A stretch of 64,000 bases of DNA, taken from Streptomyces microflavus (GTDB lineage Bacteria; Actinomycetota; Actinomycetes; Streptomycetales; Streptomycetaceae). The DNA lies in NCBI RefSeq assembly GCF_014650075.1, contig NZ_BMUG01000011.1, positions 1-64,000 on the forward strand, read 5' to 3'. Positions 8,678 through 17,520 of the stretch are shown here, piece after piece; positions within the stretch are counted from its first letter, which is position 1; each line of letters starts with the position of its first letter. Position numbers and translations under genes: made by a program. The notes below the pieces were generated by a model. It did not search any database. It saw only the letters and a program-made list of their open reading frames with translations, and was not told the DNA's origin.

Positions 8678-10417
8678 GTGCTGGAGGAGATGCGGATACG
8701 GTCGCTCGGAGTCATCGACGACGCGGTGGTGGAGCTGTCACCCGGTTTCACCGCGGTGACGGGTGAGACCGGCGCGGGCAAGACCATGGTCGTCACGAGC
8801 CTCGGGCTGCTGCTCGGCGGGCGCGCCGACCCCGCCCTCGTACGGGTCGGGGCCAAGGCCGCGGTCGTCGAGGGCAGGATCACGGTGTCCGAGGGCGACG
8901 CGGCGGCGCTGCGGGCCGAGGAGGCCGGGGCGGAACTCGACGACGGTGCGCTGCTCATCAGCCGTACCGTTTCGGCGGAAGGACGCTCACGGGCCCATCT
9001 CGGCGGCAGATCCGTGCCGGTGGGGGTCCTCACCGAGCTGGCGGACGAGCTGGTCGCCGTGCACGGGCAGACGGACCAGCAGGGCCTGCTCAAGCCCGCG
9101 CGGCAGCGGCAGGCGCTGGACCGGTACGCCGGGGACGGCGTGGAGGTCCCGCACGCGAAGTACGCGGCGGCCTACCGGCGGCTGCGGACCGTCGCCGCCA
9201 CCTTGGACGAGCTGACCACCCGGGCCCGGGAGCGGGCCCAGGAGGCGGATCTGCTGCGCTTCGGGCTGAACGAGGTCGCCGCCGTCGAGCCGTTGCCGGG
9301 GGAGGACACCGAGCTGGCCGCCGAGGCGGAGCGGCTCGGGCACGCGGAGGCCCTCGCCTCCGCCGCCTCCCTCGCGCACACCGCGCTGGCGGGGAACCCC
9401 GAGGACCCGGAGGGCGTCGACGCGACGACCGTGGTCGCCGCCGCCGGGCAGGCCCTGGAGTCGGTCCGGGCCCACGACCCGGCGCTGGCCGCGCTGGCCG
9501 ACCGCATCGGCGAGATCTCCATCCTGATCGCCGATGTCTCCGGCGAGCTGGCCGGGTACGCCGACCAGCTGGAGGCCGATCCGCTGCGGCTGGCCGCCGT
9601 GGAGGAGCGCCGGGCCGCGCTGACCACCCTGACCCGCAAGTACGGCGAGGACATCGCGGCCGTGCTCGCCTGGGCGCAGGAGGGCGCGGGCCGGCTCACC
9701 GAGCTGGAGGGCGACGACGAGCGGATCGGCGAGCTGACGGCGGAGCGCGACGCGTTGCGCGCCGAACTCTCCGTGCTGGGCCAGGCGTTGACCGATGCCC
9801 GGACGGAGGCCGCCGCCCGGTTCGCGGAGGCGGTGACGGAGGAGCTGGCCTCGCTGGCCATGCCGCACGCCCGGGTCTCCTTCGCCATCCGGCAGACCGA
9901 GGCGTCCGACGAGGCGTCCGGCATCGACATCGGCGGGCGGAGCGTCGTCTACGGCCCTTCGGGCGCCGACGAGGTGGAACTGCTGCTCGCCCCGCACCCC
10001 GGGGCCCAGCCCCGGCCGATCGCCAAGGGCGCGTCGGGCGGTGAGCTGTCCCGGGTGATGCTGGCGGTCGAGGTCGTCTTCGCGGGCTCCGACCCGGTGC
10101 CCACGTATCTCTTCGACGAGGTCGACGCGGGCGTCGGTGGCAAGGCGGCGGTCGAGGTCGGGCGGCGGCTGGCCAAGCTCGCCCGGTCCGCGCAGGTGGT
10201 CGTCGTGACGCACCTGCCGCAGGTGGCGGCCTTCGCCGACCGGCAGCTGCTGGTCGAGAAGACGGTGGACGGCTCGGTCACCCGGAGCGGGGTCACGGTC
10301 CTGGAGGGCGAGGACCGGGTCCGGGAGCTGTCCCGGATGCTGGCGGGCCAGGAGGACTCCGAAACGGCCCGCGCCCACGCCGAGGAGCTGCTGGCCACGG
10401 CCCGCAAGGACGGCTGA
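8678..10417 (+). CDS. recN: DNA repair protein RecN
   Basis: 579 aa, SMC-like. Walker A is GETGAGKT (about residue 30), a central coiled-coil region spans about 150-400, the signature is KGASGGELSRVML and Walker B is YLFDEVDAGVGG, followed by the THLPQVAAFAD block. I place the start at GTG 8678 (VLEEMRIRSLGVI), which lines up with the usual RecN N terminus and lies 7 nt after a TAAGGT -10 (8665-8670), consistent with a leaderless mRNA. An in-frame ATG at 8672 is an alternative. Confidence 0.94.
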   Translation: MLEEMRIRSLGVIDDAVVELSPGFTAVTGETGAGKTMVVTSLGLLLGGRADPALVRVGAKAAVVEGRITVSEGDAAALRAEEAGAELDDGALLISRTVSAEGRSRAHLGGRSVPVGVLTELADELVAVHGQTDQQGLLKPARQRQALDRYAGDGVEVPHAKYAAAYRRLRTVAATLDELTTRARERAQEADLLRFGLNEVAAVEPLPGEDTELAAEAERLGHAEALASAASLAHTALAGNPEDPEGVDATTVVAAAGQALESVRAHDPALAALADRIGEISILIADVSGELAGYADQLEADPLRLAAVEERRAALTTLTRKYGEDIAAVLAWAQEGAGRLTELEGDDERIGELTAERDALRAELSVLGQALTDARTEAAARFAEAVTEELASLAMPHARVSFAIRQTEASDEASGIDIGGRSVVYGPSGADEVELLLAPHPGAQPRPIAKGASGGELSRVMLAVEVVFAGSDPVPTYLFDEVDAGVGGKAAVEVGRRLAKLARSAQVVVVTHLPQVAAFADRQLLVEKTVDGSVTRSGVTVLEGEDRVRELSRMLAGQEDSETARAHAEELLATARKDG

Positions 10418-10482
10418 CGCGGCGTACGGGGCCGGGCGGGGGGTCTCCCGTCCGGCCCCGTAGGCGTATCTACGCTCTCCCC

Positions 10483-11310
10483 ATGGGTGAGAACGTGAGC
10501 AGGACCGTGGCAGGGCTCGTGGGCGCAGGGGTCGCCGCCGGGGTGTACGCGGTGCTGAGCCGCCGTACGGACGCCTCCTGGCGGCGGACCAACCACGCCG
10601 GCCGGACCGTCACCCTGTACGCCGGACCCGCGGCCGCGCTCGGTGCGGCCGCCGGGATCGCCGCCGCCCCGGGACCGGCCCGGGACCGTGCGGCCGGGGT
10701 GCTCGCGGTGCTGGCCGCCGCGGGCTGCGGGGCGTACGACGACCTCGTGGGGGCCGACGACCCGCGCCGGGGGTTCCGGGCCCATCTGGGGGCGCTGCGC
10801 GGGGGTGAGGTCACCAGCGGGGCCGTGAAGCTGTTCGGGATCGGGGCGGCGGGGGTGCTCGCCGGGCTGCTGATCGAGGAGCGTGTGGTGGACGGGGTGC
10901 TGACCGGTGTGGTGATCGCCGGTACCGCCCATCTCGTGAACCTCGTCGACGTGGGGCCGGGGGTGGCCGTGGGTTCCGTGGTGCTGCTCGGGGCTTCCGG
11001 GCTGCCGGGGGCCTTCGGGCCGATGGCGGCCGCGGCGGTGCTCGCCCCCGCCGATCTGGGGGAACGCGCCATGCTCGGGGACACCGGGGCCCATGGGCTC
11101 GGGGCCGCGCTGGGGGTCGCCCTGGCCCGTCGCTGTGGCCGTCCCGGTGGCCGTTTCGTTGGCAGTCTCGCCGGCCGTACGGGACGGGTCGCCCTGGCCG
11201 CCGGGCTCGTGGCGGCCGCAGCGAACGGGGAGCGGATCAGCTCGGTCGCCCGGCGTGCCTCGGGGGTGCTGAGGCGCGCGGCGGGGGTGGCGGGGGCTTC
11301 GGGGCGCTGA
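10483..11310 (+). CDS. Putative MraY/WecA-superfamily membrane transferase
   Basis: 275 aa, strongly hydrophobic, several membrane segments. It would pass as an anonymous membrane protein, but four landmarks of polyprenyl-phosphate hexosamine-1-phosphate transferases are in order: RRTNHAGRTVTLYAG (36-48), GAYDDLVG (D86-D87), NLVDVGPGVAVG (N153-D156) and MLGDTGAHGLGAALG (G199-D200). A basic/polar loop FRAHLGALRGGEVTSGAVKL lies between. It is shorter than MraY (about 360 aa). It lies between recN and a GT4 glycosyltransferase. Activity is inferred only. Confidence 0.65.
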   Translation: MGENVSRTVAGLVGAGVAAGVYAVLSRRTDASWRRTNHAGRTVTLYAGPAAALGAAAGIAAAPGPARDRAAGVLAVLAAAGCGAYDDLVGADDPRRGFRAHLGALRGGEVTSGAVKLFGIGAAGVLAGLLIEERVVDGVLTGVVIAGTAHLVNLVDVGPGVAVGSVVLLGASGLPGAFGPMAAAAVLAPADLGERAMLGDTGAHGLGAALGVALARRCGRPGGRFVGSLAGRTGRVALAAGLVAAAANGERISSVARRASGVLRRAAGVAGASGR

Positions 11311-11490
11311 GCGGGAGCGCCGACGACGGCAACTTCGCGCCTTCGAATTCACCCGTGAGGGTGGTGCCGTGCGGTCGGTTGTCGCCGCGAGCCCGGCAGC
11401 AACGTTCCGCCAGTGCCGGAACGCGCGTACGGACTGGCATCCTTGGCGCTGTACCTACCGCCGACTCGGGGACCCCGGGAGCCAATCAAC

Positions 11491-12585
11491 GTGTCACAGC
11501 TGCGTACGGTCCAAGTCCTGGGCGGCGGCAGTGCGGGCAGCAGCGCGCACGTCGGTTCGCTGGCCGCGGGGCTGGTGGAGCGCGGGGTGCAGGTCACCGT
11601 CTGCGCCCCGCCCGCGGTGGACCACGCCTACGACTTCACGGCGACCGGGGCCCGGTTCCTGCCGGTGCCCCGGCGCAGCGACCCGGCCGCCGTCGCCGCG
11701 CTGCGCTCCGCCTGCGCGGGGGCCGACGTGGTCCACGCCCACGGGCTGCACGCCGCCTCCCGCACCGCCCTCGCCCTCAGCGGACGGACCGTGCCGCTGG
11801 TGATGACCTGGCACACCCGCCGGTACGCCGAGGGCGCCCGCCGCCAGATCCTGCACCTGCTGGAGCGGAGAGCCGTGCGGGCGGCGGCCGTTGTCCTCGC
11901 CCCCTCCTCCGACCTGGTGGACCGGGCGCGGGGCCGAGGGGCCCGTGACGCGCGGCTCGCCCCGGCCGCCGCCCCGGTCCCGCGACTGGCCGACGCCCTG
12001 CACGACGGCAAGGCGCGGGCCGAACTGGGCGCGGTCGAGCGGCCGTTGCTGATGGCCGTCGGCAGCCTCGTCCCGCACCACGGCTTCGACACCCTGCTGG
12101 ACGCCGCCCGCATCTGGCGCGGGCTCGACCCCGTACCCCTGCTCGTCATCGCGGGTGAGGGGCGCGACCGGTCGGCTCTGCAACAGCGCATCAGGGACGA
12201 GGAGTTGCCTGTCCGGCTGATCGGATCCCGGGACGATGTGGGGGAGTTGCTCGCCGCCGCCGATCTGGCCGTGCTGCCCAGCCGGTGGGAGGGCCGCTCG
12301 CTGCTGGCGCAGGAGGCGCTGCGGCTGGGGGTGCCGCTGGTGGCGACCGAGGTCGGCGGGGTGCCCGAACTGGTCGGTGAGGCCGCCGAACTGGTGCCGT
12401 TCGGCAACGCGGAGGCGCTCGCCCGTACGGTCGCCCGGCTGCTGGGCGACCCGGAGCGGTGCGCGCGGCTGGCCGAGGCCGGACGCGCGCAGGCGGCGGG
12501 CTGGCCCACCGAGGACGACACCATCGCCCATGTGCTCAGCGTGTACGACGAGTTGGCGCAGCCGGCCCCGGGGCGCGGGCGCTGA
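11491..12585 (+). CDS. Glycosyltransferase family 4 (GT-B)
   Basis: 364 aa from GTG 11491 (VSQLRTVQVLGGG; GGGAG upstream). The N-terminal acceptor half has GGGSAGSSAHVGSLAAGL and DVVHAHGLHA. The C-terminal donor half has LMAVGSLVPHHGFDTLLDA, ADLAVLPSRWEGRSLLAQEAL and PLVATEVGGVPELVGE, the E-x7-E region of retaining GT4 enzymes. No signal peptide, so cytoplasmic. Pairing with the MraY-like gene upstream suggests a lipid-linked glycan step, which is inference. Confidence 0.85.
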   Translation: MSQLRTVQVLGGGSAGSSAHVGSLAAGLVERGVQVTVCAPPAVDHAYDFTATGARFLPVPRRSDPAAVAALRSACAGADVVHAHGLHAASRTALALSGRTVPLVMTWHTRRYAEGARRQILHLLERRAVRAAAVVLAPSSDLVDRARGRGARDARLAPAAAPVPRLADALHDGKARAELGAVERPLLMAVGSLVPHHGFDTLLDAARIWRGLDPVPLLVIAGEGRDRSALQQRIRDEELPVRLIGSRDDVGELLAAADLAVLPSRWEGRSLLAQEALRLGVPLVATEVGGVPELVGEAAELVPFGNAEALARTVARLLGDPERCARLAEAGRAQAAGWPTEDDTIAHVLSVYDELAQPAPGRGR

Positions 12586-12627
12586 CGAGGCCTGCGGCGC
12601 GAGGCGGAGGGCCCGCAGTGCCCGTGC

Positions 12628-14253
12628 TCAGGTTGTGAGGCGGCGGGCCCGCAGCGCCAGGCTGAGGGCCAGGACCGTCTGCGGGTCGTCCAGGTCCGTG
12701 CCCAGCAGCTCACCGATCCGGGCGAGCCGGTTGTAGAGCGTCTGCCGGTTGAGGTGCAGCTCGCGTGCGGTCTCCGCCTTGCGGCCCGCGTGCGCCAGAT
12801 ACGCCTGGAGCGTCGGCAGCAGCGGCGGGCGCGAGGTGCGGTCGTGTTCGCGCAGCGGACCGATCGCCCGGTTCACGAACGCCGCCAGGTCCGGATGGTC
12901 CCGCAGCCGCCACAGCAGCAGATCGATGTCGAGCCGCCGGGCGTCGTACCAGGGCCGGTCGTCCAGGCCCTGCGCCGCCGTGGCGGTCTCCGAGGCGTGC
13001 CGCAGCCCCGCGCCCGCCCCGGCCCAGCCGCCCGCGACCCCGACCACGACCACCGGGGGCTGCGATCCGGCGCGGTCGAGACCGGCCCGTCCCACGCCCG
13101 CCCGCAGCGCCGCCGCCACCCGGTCCGCGACCGCCGTGCGCTCGCCCTCCGAGCGCAGCCCCAGCAGCAGCGGAACCCGCCCCTCCACGGGCCGTACGCC
13201 CAGCAGCACCGGTACGCCGACCGAGGCCAGCTCCTCCAGCACCGCGCGGGCCAGCAGCGCCCAGTTGCCCGACGGCGACAGCTCGGGGGCCAGCCGCATC
13301 ACGACCGGGAGCAGCTGGGCGTCCCCGGGCCGGAAGCCGAGCACCCGGGCCTGGGCCGGGGCGTCCTCCGGGGTGATCCGGCCCTCCGCGAGGTCGGTGA
13401 GGAAGTCGCCGCGGCCCCGGGCCGCCAGCTCCTCCTCCTGCCGGGCCTGCATCAGGACGACCGCGAGGAGGCCCGCCGCCCGCTCGGCCGCCATCCGGTG
13501 CACGGTGGCGAGGGGGCCCGAGACGGCGAGCAGCACCAGCCGGGCCCGTACGGCACCGGTGTCCGGACCGCCGCCCGGCACATCCACCAGGACCGCGCCC
13601 ACCGGCGGGACCTCCCGGGCCGCCCGGTCGCCGCGCATGCCCTCCCAGACCTGGAGCGGGTCCGCGCCCACCGGGCCGGTGCCCGTGGATGCCGCGTACA
13701 GGAGCTGTCCGTCCGGCGTCTCCAGGAAGACCGGGTTGGCGGTGAAGTCGGCGAGGATGCCGAGGACCTGCGGCACCCCGCCGCCGTCGAGGAGGGCCCG
13801 GGTGGCGCGCCGGTGCACCTCCTCCGCCTGCTGGAGCAGGGCGTAGTGCCCGTTCACGATCTCGGTGTGGACCTCCTCGGTCACCGCGACGAACGGCACC
13901 TCGCGGTGGAGCTGCACCAGCGGAAGACCCGCCGCGCGGGCCGCGTCCACGATGGAGGCGGGCAGCCTGCTGAAGCGCGGGCCGAGCTCCACCACCAGGG
14001 CGGAGATCCCCCGGTCGGCGAGGCGGCGGACGAACGCGCGCTGCTCGGCGGGGCGGGTGCCGAGGCCGAGACCGGTGGTGAGGAGCAGCTCGCCGCCCTT
14101 GAGGAGGGAGGCGATGTTGGGCACCTCGCCCGCGTGCACCCAGCGCACGGTGCGGCTCAGCCGGTCCGCGCCGGCCACCACCTCCGGGAGCCCTGCCCGC
14201 AGCCCCGGCAGCTCCAGCGCCCGCTGCACGGTGATTCCGCTGTGGCTCTCCAC
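12628..14253 (-). CDS. PucR family transcriptional regulator
   Basis: 541 aa from GTG 14253 (VESHSGITVQRALEL); a longer GTG start at 14292 is possible. An N-terminal PucR sensor domain (about 5-125: GLPEVVAGADRLSRTVRWVH, LLKGGELLLTTGLGLG) is followed by a degenerate GGDEF-like middle and a C-terminal PucR-type HTH (LAHAGRKAETARELHLNRQT then LYNRLARIGELLG). Such regulators control purine, amino-acid and other catabolic genes. It is codirectional with the dioxygenase gene upstream (14390) and convergent with the GT4 gene. Its target is not evident. Confidence 0.88.
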   Translation of the reverse strand: MESHSGITVQRALELPGLRAGLPEVVAGADRLSRTVRWVHAGEVPNIASLLKGGELLLTTGLGLGTRPAEQRAFVRRLADRGISALVVELGPRFSRLPASIVDAARAAGLPLVQLHREVPFVAVTEEVHTEIVNGHYALLQQAEEVHRRATRALLDGGGVPQVLGILADFTANPVFLETPDGQLLYAASTGTGPVGADPLQVWEGMRGDRAAREVPPVGAVLVDVPGGGPDTGAVRARLVLLAVSGPLATVHRMAAERAAGLLAVVLMQARQEEELAARGRGDFLTDLAEGRITPEDAPAQARVLGFRPGDAQLLPVVMRLAPELSPSGNWALLARAVLEELASVGVPVLLGVRPVEGRVPLLLGLRSEGERTAVADRVAAALRAGVGRAGLDRAGSQPPVVVVGVAGGWAGAGAGLRHASETATAAQGLDDRPWYDARRLDIDLLLWRLRDHPDLAAFVNRAIGPLREHDRTSRPPLLPTLQAYLAHAGRKAETARELHLNRQTLYNRLARIGELLGTDLDDPQTVLALSLALRARRLTT

Positions 14254-14300
14254 GTACCCGGCCCGCTTTCCCCTTGTTCCGCACCCGTCCACCGGGCGGT

Positions 14301-14316
14301 CGTCCTGTTCAGGACG
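14301..14316. promoter_or_regulatory. Perfect palindrome upstream of the PucR gene
   Basis: CGTCCTG-TT-CAGGACG, 7-bp arms, 48 bp before the chosen PucR start and just beyond the longer start. It is a candidate autoregulatory operator. No factor is known to me for this exact site. Confidence 0.45.
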
Positions 14317-14389
14317 CTACCGCCCGGGGCACGGGGTGCGCATGGCAGGGGAGGCGGGAGGACCGTGCCCAGCGAGCCTTAGACCGTGC

Positions 14390-15340
14390 TCAGGCGGCCG
14401 TGGAGGCTCCGGACGGGATGCCGAAGGACGGGTCTGGGACCTCCTCGGGGGAGATCAGCGTGGAGGAGCGGCCGTCCACGCCCACCGGGACGTCCCCGTC
14501 GATGGTGACGCGGCGCAGCTTGCGCTCGTGGGCGTCGGAGTCGTCGACGCCGTAGTGCTGGGTGGCCCGGTTGTCCCAGATCGCCACGTCGCCCGCCTGC
14601 CACTGCCAGCGCACGGTGTTCTCCGGGCGCTCGATGTGCGACTGGAACAGATCCAGGAGCGTACGGGAGTCCTTGCCGGTCAGCCCGGCGATCCGCTGCA
14701 CGAAGTTGCCCAGCAGCAGGGTGCGCTCACCGGTCTCGGGGTGGACGCGCACCACCGGGTGCTCGGTGAGGAACTTCGTCGAGGTGAACACCTTCTTGTA
14801 CTGCTCCAGCGCCTCGGGCAGGGCCTGCGGGCGCAGTGCCGCGTAGTCGTAGTCGTTGGAGTGGACCGCGCGCAGGGAGTCGGCCAGGACCCGCAGCGGT
14901 TCGGGGAGCCCGTCGTACGCGGTGGCGGTGTTGGCCCACAGGGTGTTGCCGCCGTACGGCGGGATGACGACCGCGCGCAGGATGGAGAAGGCCGGGTAAG
15001 CGGGGACGAAGGTGACGTCCGTGTGCCACTGGTTGGCCCGGCCGCCGTGGTCGGAGTCGATGCCGAGGGAGTAACGGCCGTCGGCGGACGGCACGGTGGG
15101 GTGGGCGACCGGCGTGCCGAGAAGTTTGCCGAACGCTTCGTGGCTGTCCTCGTCCAGGTGGTCCTGGCCGCGGAAGAAGACGACCTTGTTGGCGAGGAGC
15201 GCCGCCCGGATCCCGGCGACGGTCCCGGGGGAGAGGTCCCCGCCGAGACGTACGCCGGAGATGACGGCGCCGATGCGGCCGCCGACCTTCTGGACGGTGA
15301 GGGTGGAGGTGCCGGCGGGGGCGGTGGTTGCCGAGGACAT
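14390..15340 (-). CDS. TauD/AtsK-type Fe(II)/2-oxoglutarate-dependent dioxygenase
   Basis: 316 aa from ATG 15340 with GAAAGGAA 7 nt upstream. TauD/TfdA fold: IGAVISGVRLGGDLSPGTVA near the N terminus, the metal motif HTDVTF (H-x-D), the distal His in WDNRATQHYGV and the 2-oxoglutarate Arg in HERKLRRVTI. The family oxidises taurine or alkyl sulfate esters to release sulfite or sulfate. It stands divergent to a ROK gene and next to a sulfatase/ABC cluster, which favours an alkylsulfatase (AtsK-like) or sulfonate role. The exact substrate cannot be read from sequence. Confidence 0.88.
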   Translation of the reverse strand: MSSATTAPAGTSTLTVQKVGGRIGAVISGVRLGGDLSPGTVAGIRAALLANKVVFFRGQDHLDEDSHEAFGKLLGTPVAHPTVPSADGRYSLGIDSDHGGRANQWHTDVTFVPAYPAFSILRAVVIPPYGGNTLWANTATAYDGLPEPLRVLADSLRAVHSNDYDYAALRPQALPEALEQYKKVFTSTKFLTEHPVVRVHPETGERTLLLGNFVQRIAGLTGKDSRTLLDLFQSHIERPENTVRWQWQAGDVAIWDNRATQHYGVDDSDAHERKLRRVTIDGDVPVGVDGRSSTLISPEEVPDPSFGIPSGASTAA

Positions 15341-15875
15341 GGTGGGGTTCCTTTCGGGGGCCAAGGCCCGTCATTGATTAATCTTGGAGCGAAATTAATT
15401 CGAGCGAGCGGCGGCCCCCGCTGGATAACCAGGGGTGAAGCGGGGGCCGACGGAGAGGAGGAACTGTGGGGCCGTGGGGCCCGAGCGGCCGGAAGGGCGA
15501 CCGGTCAGGCGGCGGTACAGCGGCGCGGACACCCGGTGGACGTCCGGGGCGCCACTGCGGTGCGGCCGGCGTGGGCAGGCCGCGCGTCGGAAACGGCCGT
15601 CGCGAACATGGACCGGAGAATTCCAGCGCCCCGCCGCGTACGTCAAGCACCCGTCCGTGGACCGGGAGGTGTCCGGCGGTGGTTGAATCGGCGCTTGCAC
15701 ACGACCCGGCCACTGTCCGGCAACGCACCGTCAAACCGTCGCTGAGCAGCGGTTTTCCCTGCGGTCCCGGACAGCTCGGCCACCCCGCCCGGCAACCGGA
15801 CGCGGGCCCCGGCGCGATTTCACGCCGCCGTAACGTTGCGAGTGCCCCTGTGGCGCAGGACCGAAGGAAGGCCCC
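15341..15875. promoter_or_regulatory. Divergent control region between dioxygenase and ROK genes
   Basis: 535 bp without a supported gene. An AT-rich island just upstream of the dioxygenase gene carries two palindromes, GATTAATC (15376-15383) and AATTAATT (15393-15400), centred 17 bp apart. They overlap the likely promoter on the minus strand. ROK repressors of the NagC/XylR type bind AT-rich inverted repeats, so the neighbouring ROK protein is the obvious candidate. A TAACGT -10-like sequence (15831-15836) may serve the ROK gene. Open frames in the rest have no homology I recognise. Confidence 0.5.
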
Positions 15876-17123
15876 ATGACTGCCGCCCCCCAGCTCCCTC
15901 GGACGACCGGACAGACCGAGCGGGTCACCGCCCCGTTCCCCCGGACCACCGGCGACGGCCGCCGCGAGGCCAACGCCGCGACGGTGCTGCGCGCGGTGCT
16001 CGACCACGGGCCCGTCGCCCGCAGGTCGATCGCCGAACTCTCCGGCCTCAGCCCCGCCGCCGTATCCCGCCAGTGCGTCGACCTCGTCCGCCTCGGCCTC
16101 GTCCGTGAGCTGCCCGAACGGGTGGAGAGCAGCGGTGTCGGCAGACCGCAGATCCCGGTCGACCTGTACACCGGGGAGAGCGACGGGCCGGTGGCCGGCG
16201 GGGTCCACATCGGGGTGCCCGGGTCGACGTTCGGTCTGCTGGACCTGCGCGGCCGGCTGCTGGCCCGCCGAACCTTCCCCCACGAGGGCATCGCCCCCGG
16301 GGACCTCTCGCGCGAAGTCGTCGCCGGGCTGCGCGCCTTCCTCGCCGACACCACCGGCGACCACCATTTGCTGGGGGTCGGCGCCGCGCTCGGCGGGTGG
16401 GTGGATCCCGCGCTCGGGACGGCGGTGCGGCACGACAGGCTCGGCTGGCACCAGCGGCCGCTCGCCGCCGAACTCTCCCGGGGCCTGGGCGGGATCGACG
16501 TACGCATCGACAACCACGCCCGCGCCATCGCCCAGTCCGAGATCCTCTTCGGCCGGCCCGCCGCCCGCCGCAGCCTGGTCCACCTCTTCATCGGCAACGT
16601 GGTCGACGCGGCCCTCGGCATCGCCGGGGTCGTCCACCAGGGGCCGGGTTCCGGTGCGGGGGACGTCGCCCACCTGCCCGTACCGGACTCCACGGTCACC
16701 TGCCCCTGCGGCCGGACCGGCTGCCTGGAGGCGACGGCCTCCAACATCGCGGTGGCCAGGACCGCCGTGCGGCGCGGGATCGTGCCCGAGGCCGATGTGT
16801 TCCTGCTGGTGGACGCGGCGGCGGCCGGGGACCGGCGGGCGGACCGGCTGCTGCGCGAGCGGGCCCGCGCGGTCGGCCGGGCGACCGCCCTGCTGCTGGA
16901 CGTCCTCAACCCCGATCTGGTCGTGGTCACCGAGCACTCCAGCCTGCTCAACCCGGAGTACCTGGAGGAGATCAGGGGCGCCGCGGTCGATCTCTCCCAT
17001 GTCTGCGGGGACCCCGAACGGATCGTCAGTCCGCATGCCGGAATGACCGTCCTGCCCGTCGCCGGGGGCACGATCGCGCTGAATCCCCTGTTCAGGAGCC
17101 CTTTGGCGGCCTCCCAGCGCTAG
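15876..17123 (+). CDS. ROK family transcriptional regulator (NagC/XylR type)
   Basis: 415 aa; GAAGGAAGG lies 5 nt before the ATG. N-terminal winged HTH (ANAATVLRAVLDHGPVARRS, LSPAAVSRQCVDL) then a ROK sugar-kinase-like domain. The ROK zinc signature is CPCGRTGCLEATAS (about 282-295). The acidic catalytic Asp of true kinases is not clearly kept (VDNHARAIAQSE in its place), as expected for a regulator. It lies upstream of the Cys leader and the ABC/sulfatase operon and divergent from the dioxygenase, so it probably senses the imported substrate. Confidence 0.88.
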   Translation: MTAAPQLPRTTGQTERVTAPFPRTTGDGRREANAATVLRAVLDHGPVARRSIAELSGLSPAAVSRQCVDLVRLGLVRELPERVESSGVGRPQIPVDLYTGESDGPVAGGVHIGVPGSTFGLLDLRGRLLARRTFPHEGIAPGDLSREVVAGLRAFLADTTGDHHLLGVGAALGGWVDPALGTAVRHDRLGWHQRPLAAELSRGLGGIDVRIDNHARAIAQSEILFGRPAARRSLVHLFIGNVVDAALGIAGVVHQGPGSGAGDVAHLPVPDSTVTCPCGRTGCLEATASNIAVARTAVRRGIVPEADVFLLVDAAAAGDRRADRLLRERARAVGRATALLLDVLNPDLVVVTEHSSLLNPEYLEEIRGAAVDLSHVCGDPERIVSPHAGMTVLPVAGGTIALNPLFRSPLAASQR

Positions 17124-17175
17124 CCGTACGTATGGGGCAGGAGGTGATTTCGTACCAAGATCCGGACAGACCAGG

Positions 17176-17205
17176 TTGACCGTCCGGCGAAGCCACTGTC
17201 ATATT
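17176..17205 (+). promoter_or_regulatory. Promoter of the Cys leader / ABC-sulfatase operon
   Basis: TTGACC (17176-17181), an 18-bp spacer and CATATT (17200-17205). A transcript starting 7 nt later would begin exactly at the GTG of the leader peptide, giving a leaderless mRNA. Confidence 0.65.
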
Positions 17206-17211
17206 GCTCCC

Positions 17212-17295
17212 GTGAACCCGGACATGCGCCTCATCTCCCGCAGGCACGTCGACCTCTGTCGACAGGCCAGCGCGGTCTGTGCCGTCCACGGCTGA
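17212..17295 (+). CDS. Cysteine-containing leader peptide
   Basis: 27 codons from GTG 17212; an internal ATG at 17224 gives the core MRLISRRHVDLCRQASAVC, then AVHG and stop. The HVDLCRQ...C core matches the short leader peptides seen before sulfur-assimilation genes in Streptomyces. In mycobacteria comparable Cys-coding leaderless ORFs act as cysteine-responsive attenuators. It lies 330 bp upstream of the binding-protein gene. I infer that ribosome stalling at Cys codons when cysteine is scarce raises expression of the ABC-sulfatase operon. Confidence 0.85.
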   Translation: MNPDMRLISRRHVDLCRQASAVCAVHG

Positions 17296-17311
17296 CCCGG
17301 ACCCCTCCCGC

Positions 17312-17336
17312 GCTCCACGGACCCGTTCCGCGGAGC
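17312..17336 (+). promoter_or_regulatory. Hairpin after the Cys leader (candidate attenuator)
   Basis: GCTCCACGGA (17312-17321) pairs with TCCGCGGAGC (17327-17336) except at one position, 16 nt after the leader stop. There is no U-run, so if it attenuates it does so with Rho or by occlusion. It is the first stable fold downstream of the leader. Confidence 0.4.
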
Positions 17337-17520
17337 AGTTCCACGGACCCGGCCCGGTGCCCGGCACCACTGTGAGCAGCGCTGTTCCCGCGCCTTCAGG
17401 TGCCACTTCTTCGCGGTTGACCCGCTCCTGACCCGTACAACCGACTCCGCAGGCCCGTACGCCGGTACGCCCGTGCTCATGCTCTGAGCGCCGGTGACGC
17501 CTACGTCTCCGTTCAATTGC

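Noticed and set aside
15395..15700. 101-codon minus-strand frame upstream of the dioxygenase gene, and a short Cys-containing frame in the same area as a second leader peptide
   Set aside because: No HVDLCR-type core, no promoter, and the Cys codons sit in a random-looking Arg/Thr context.
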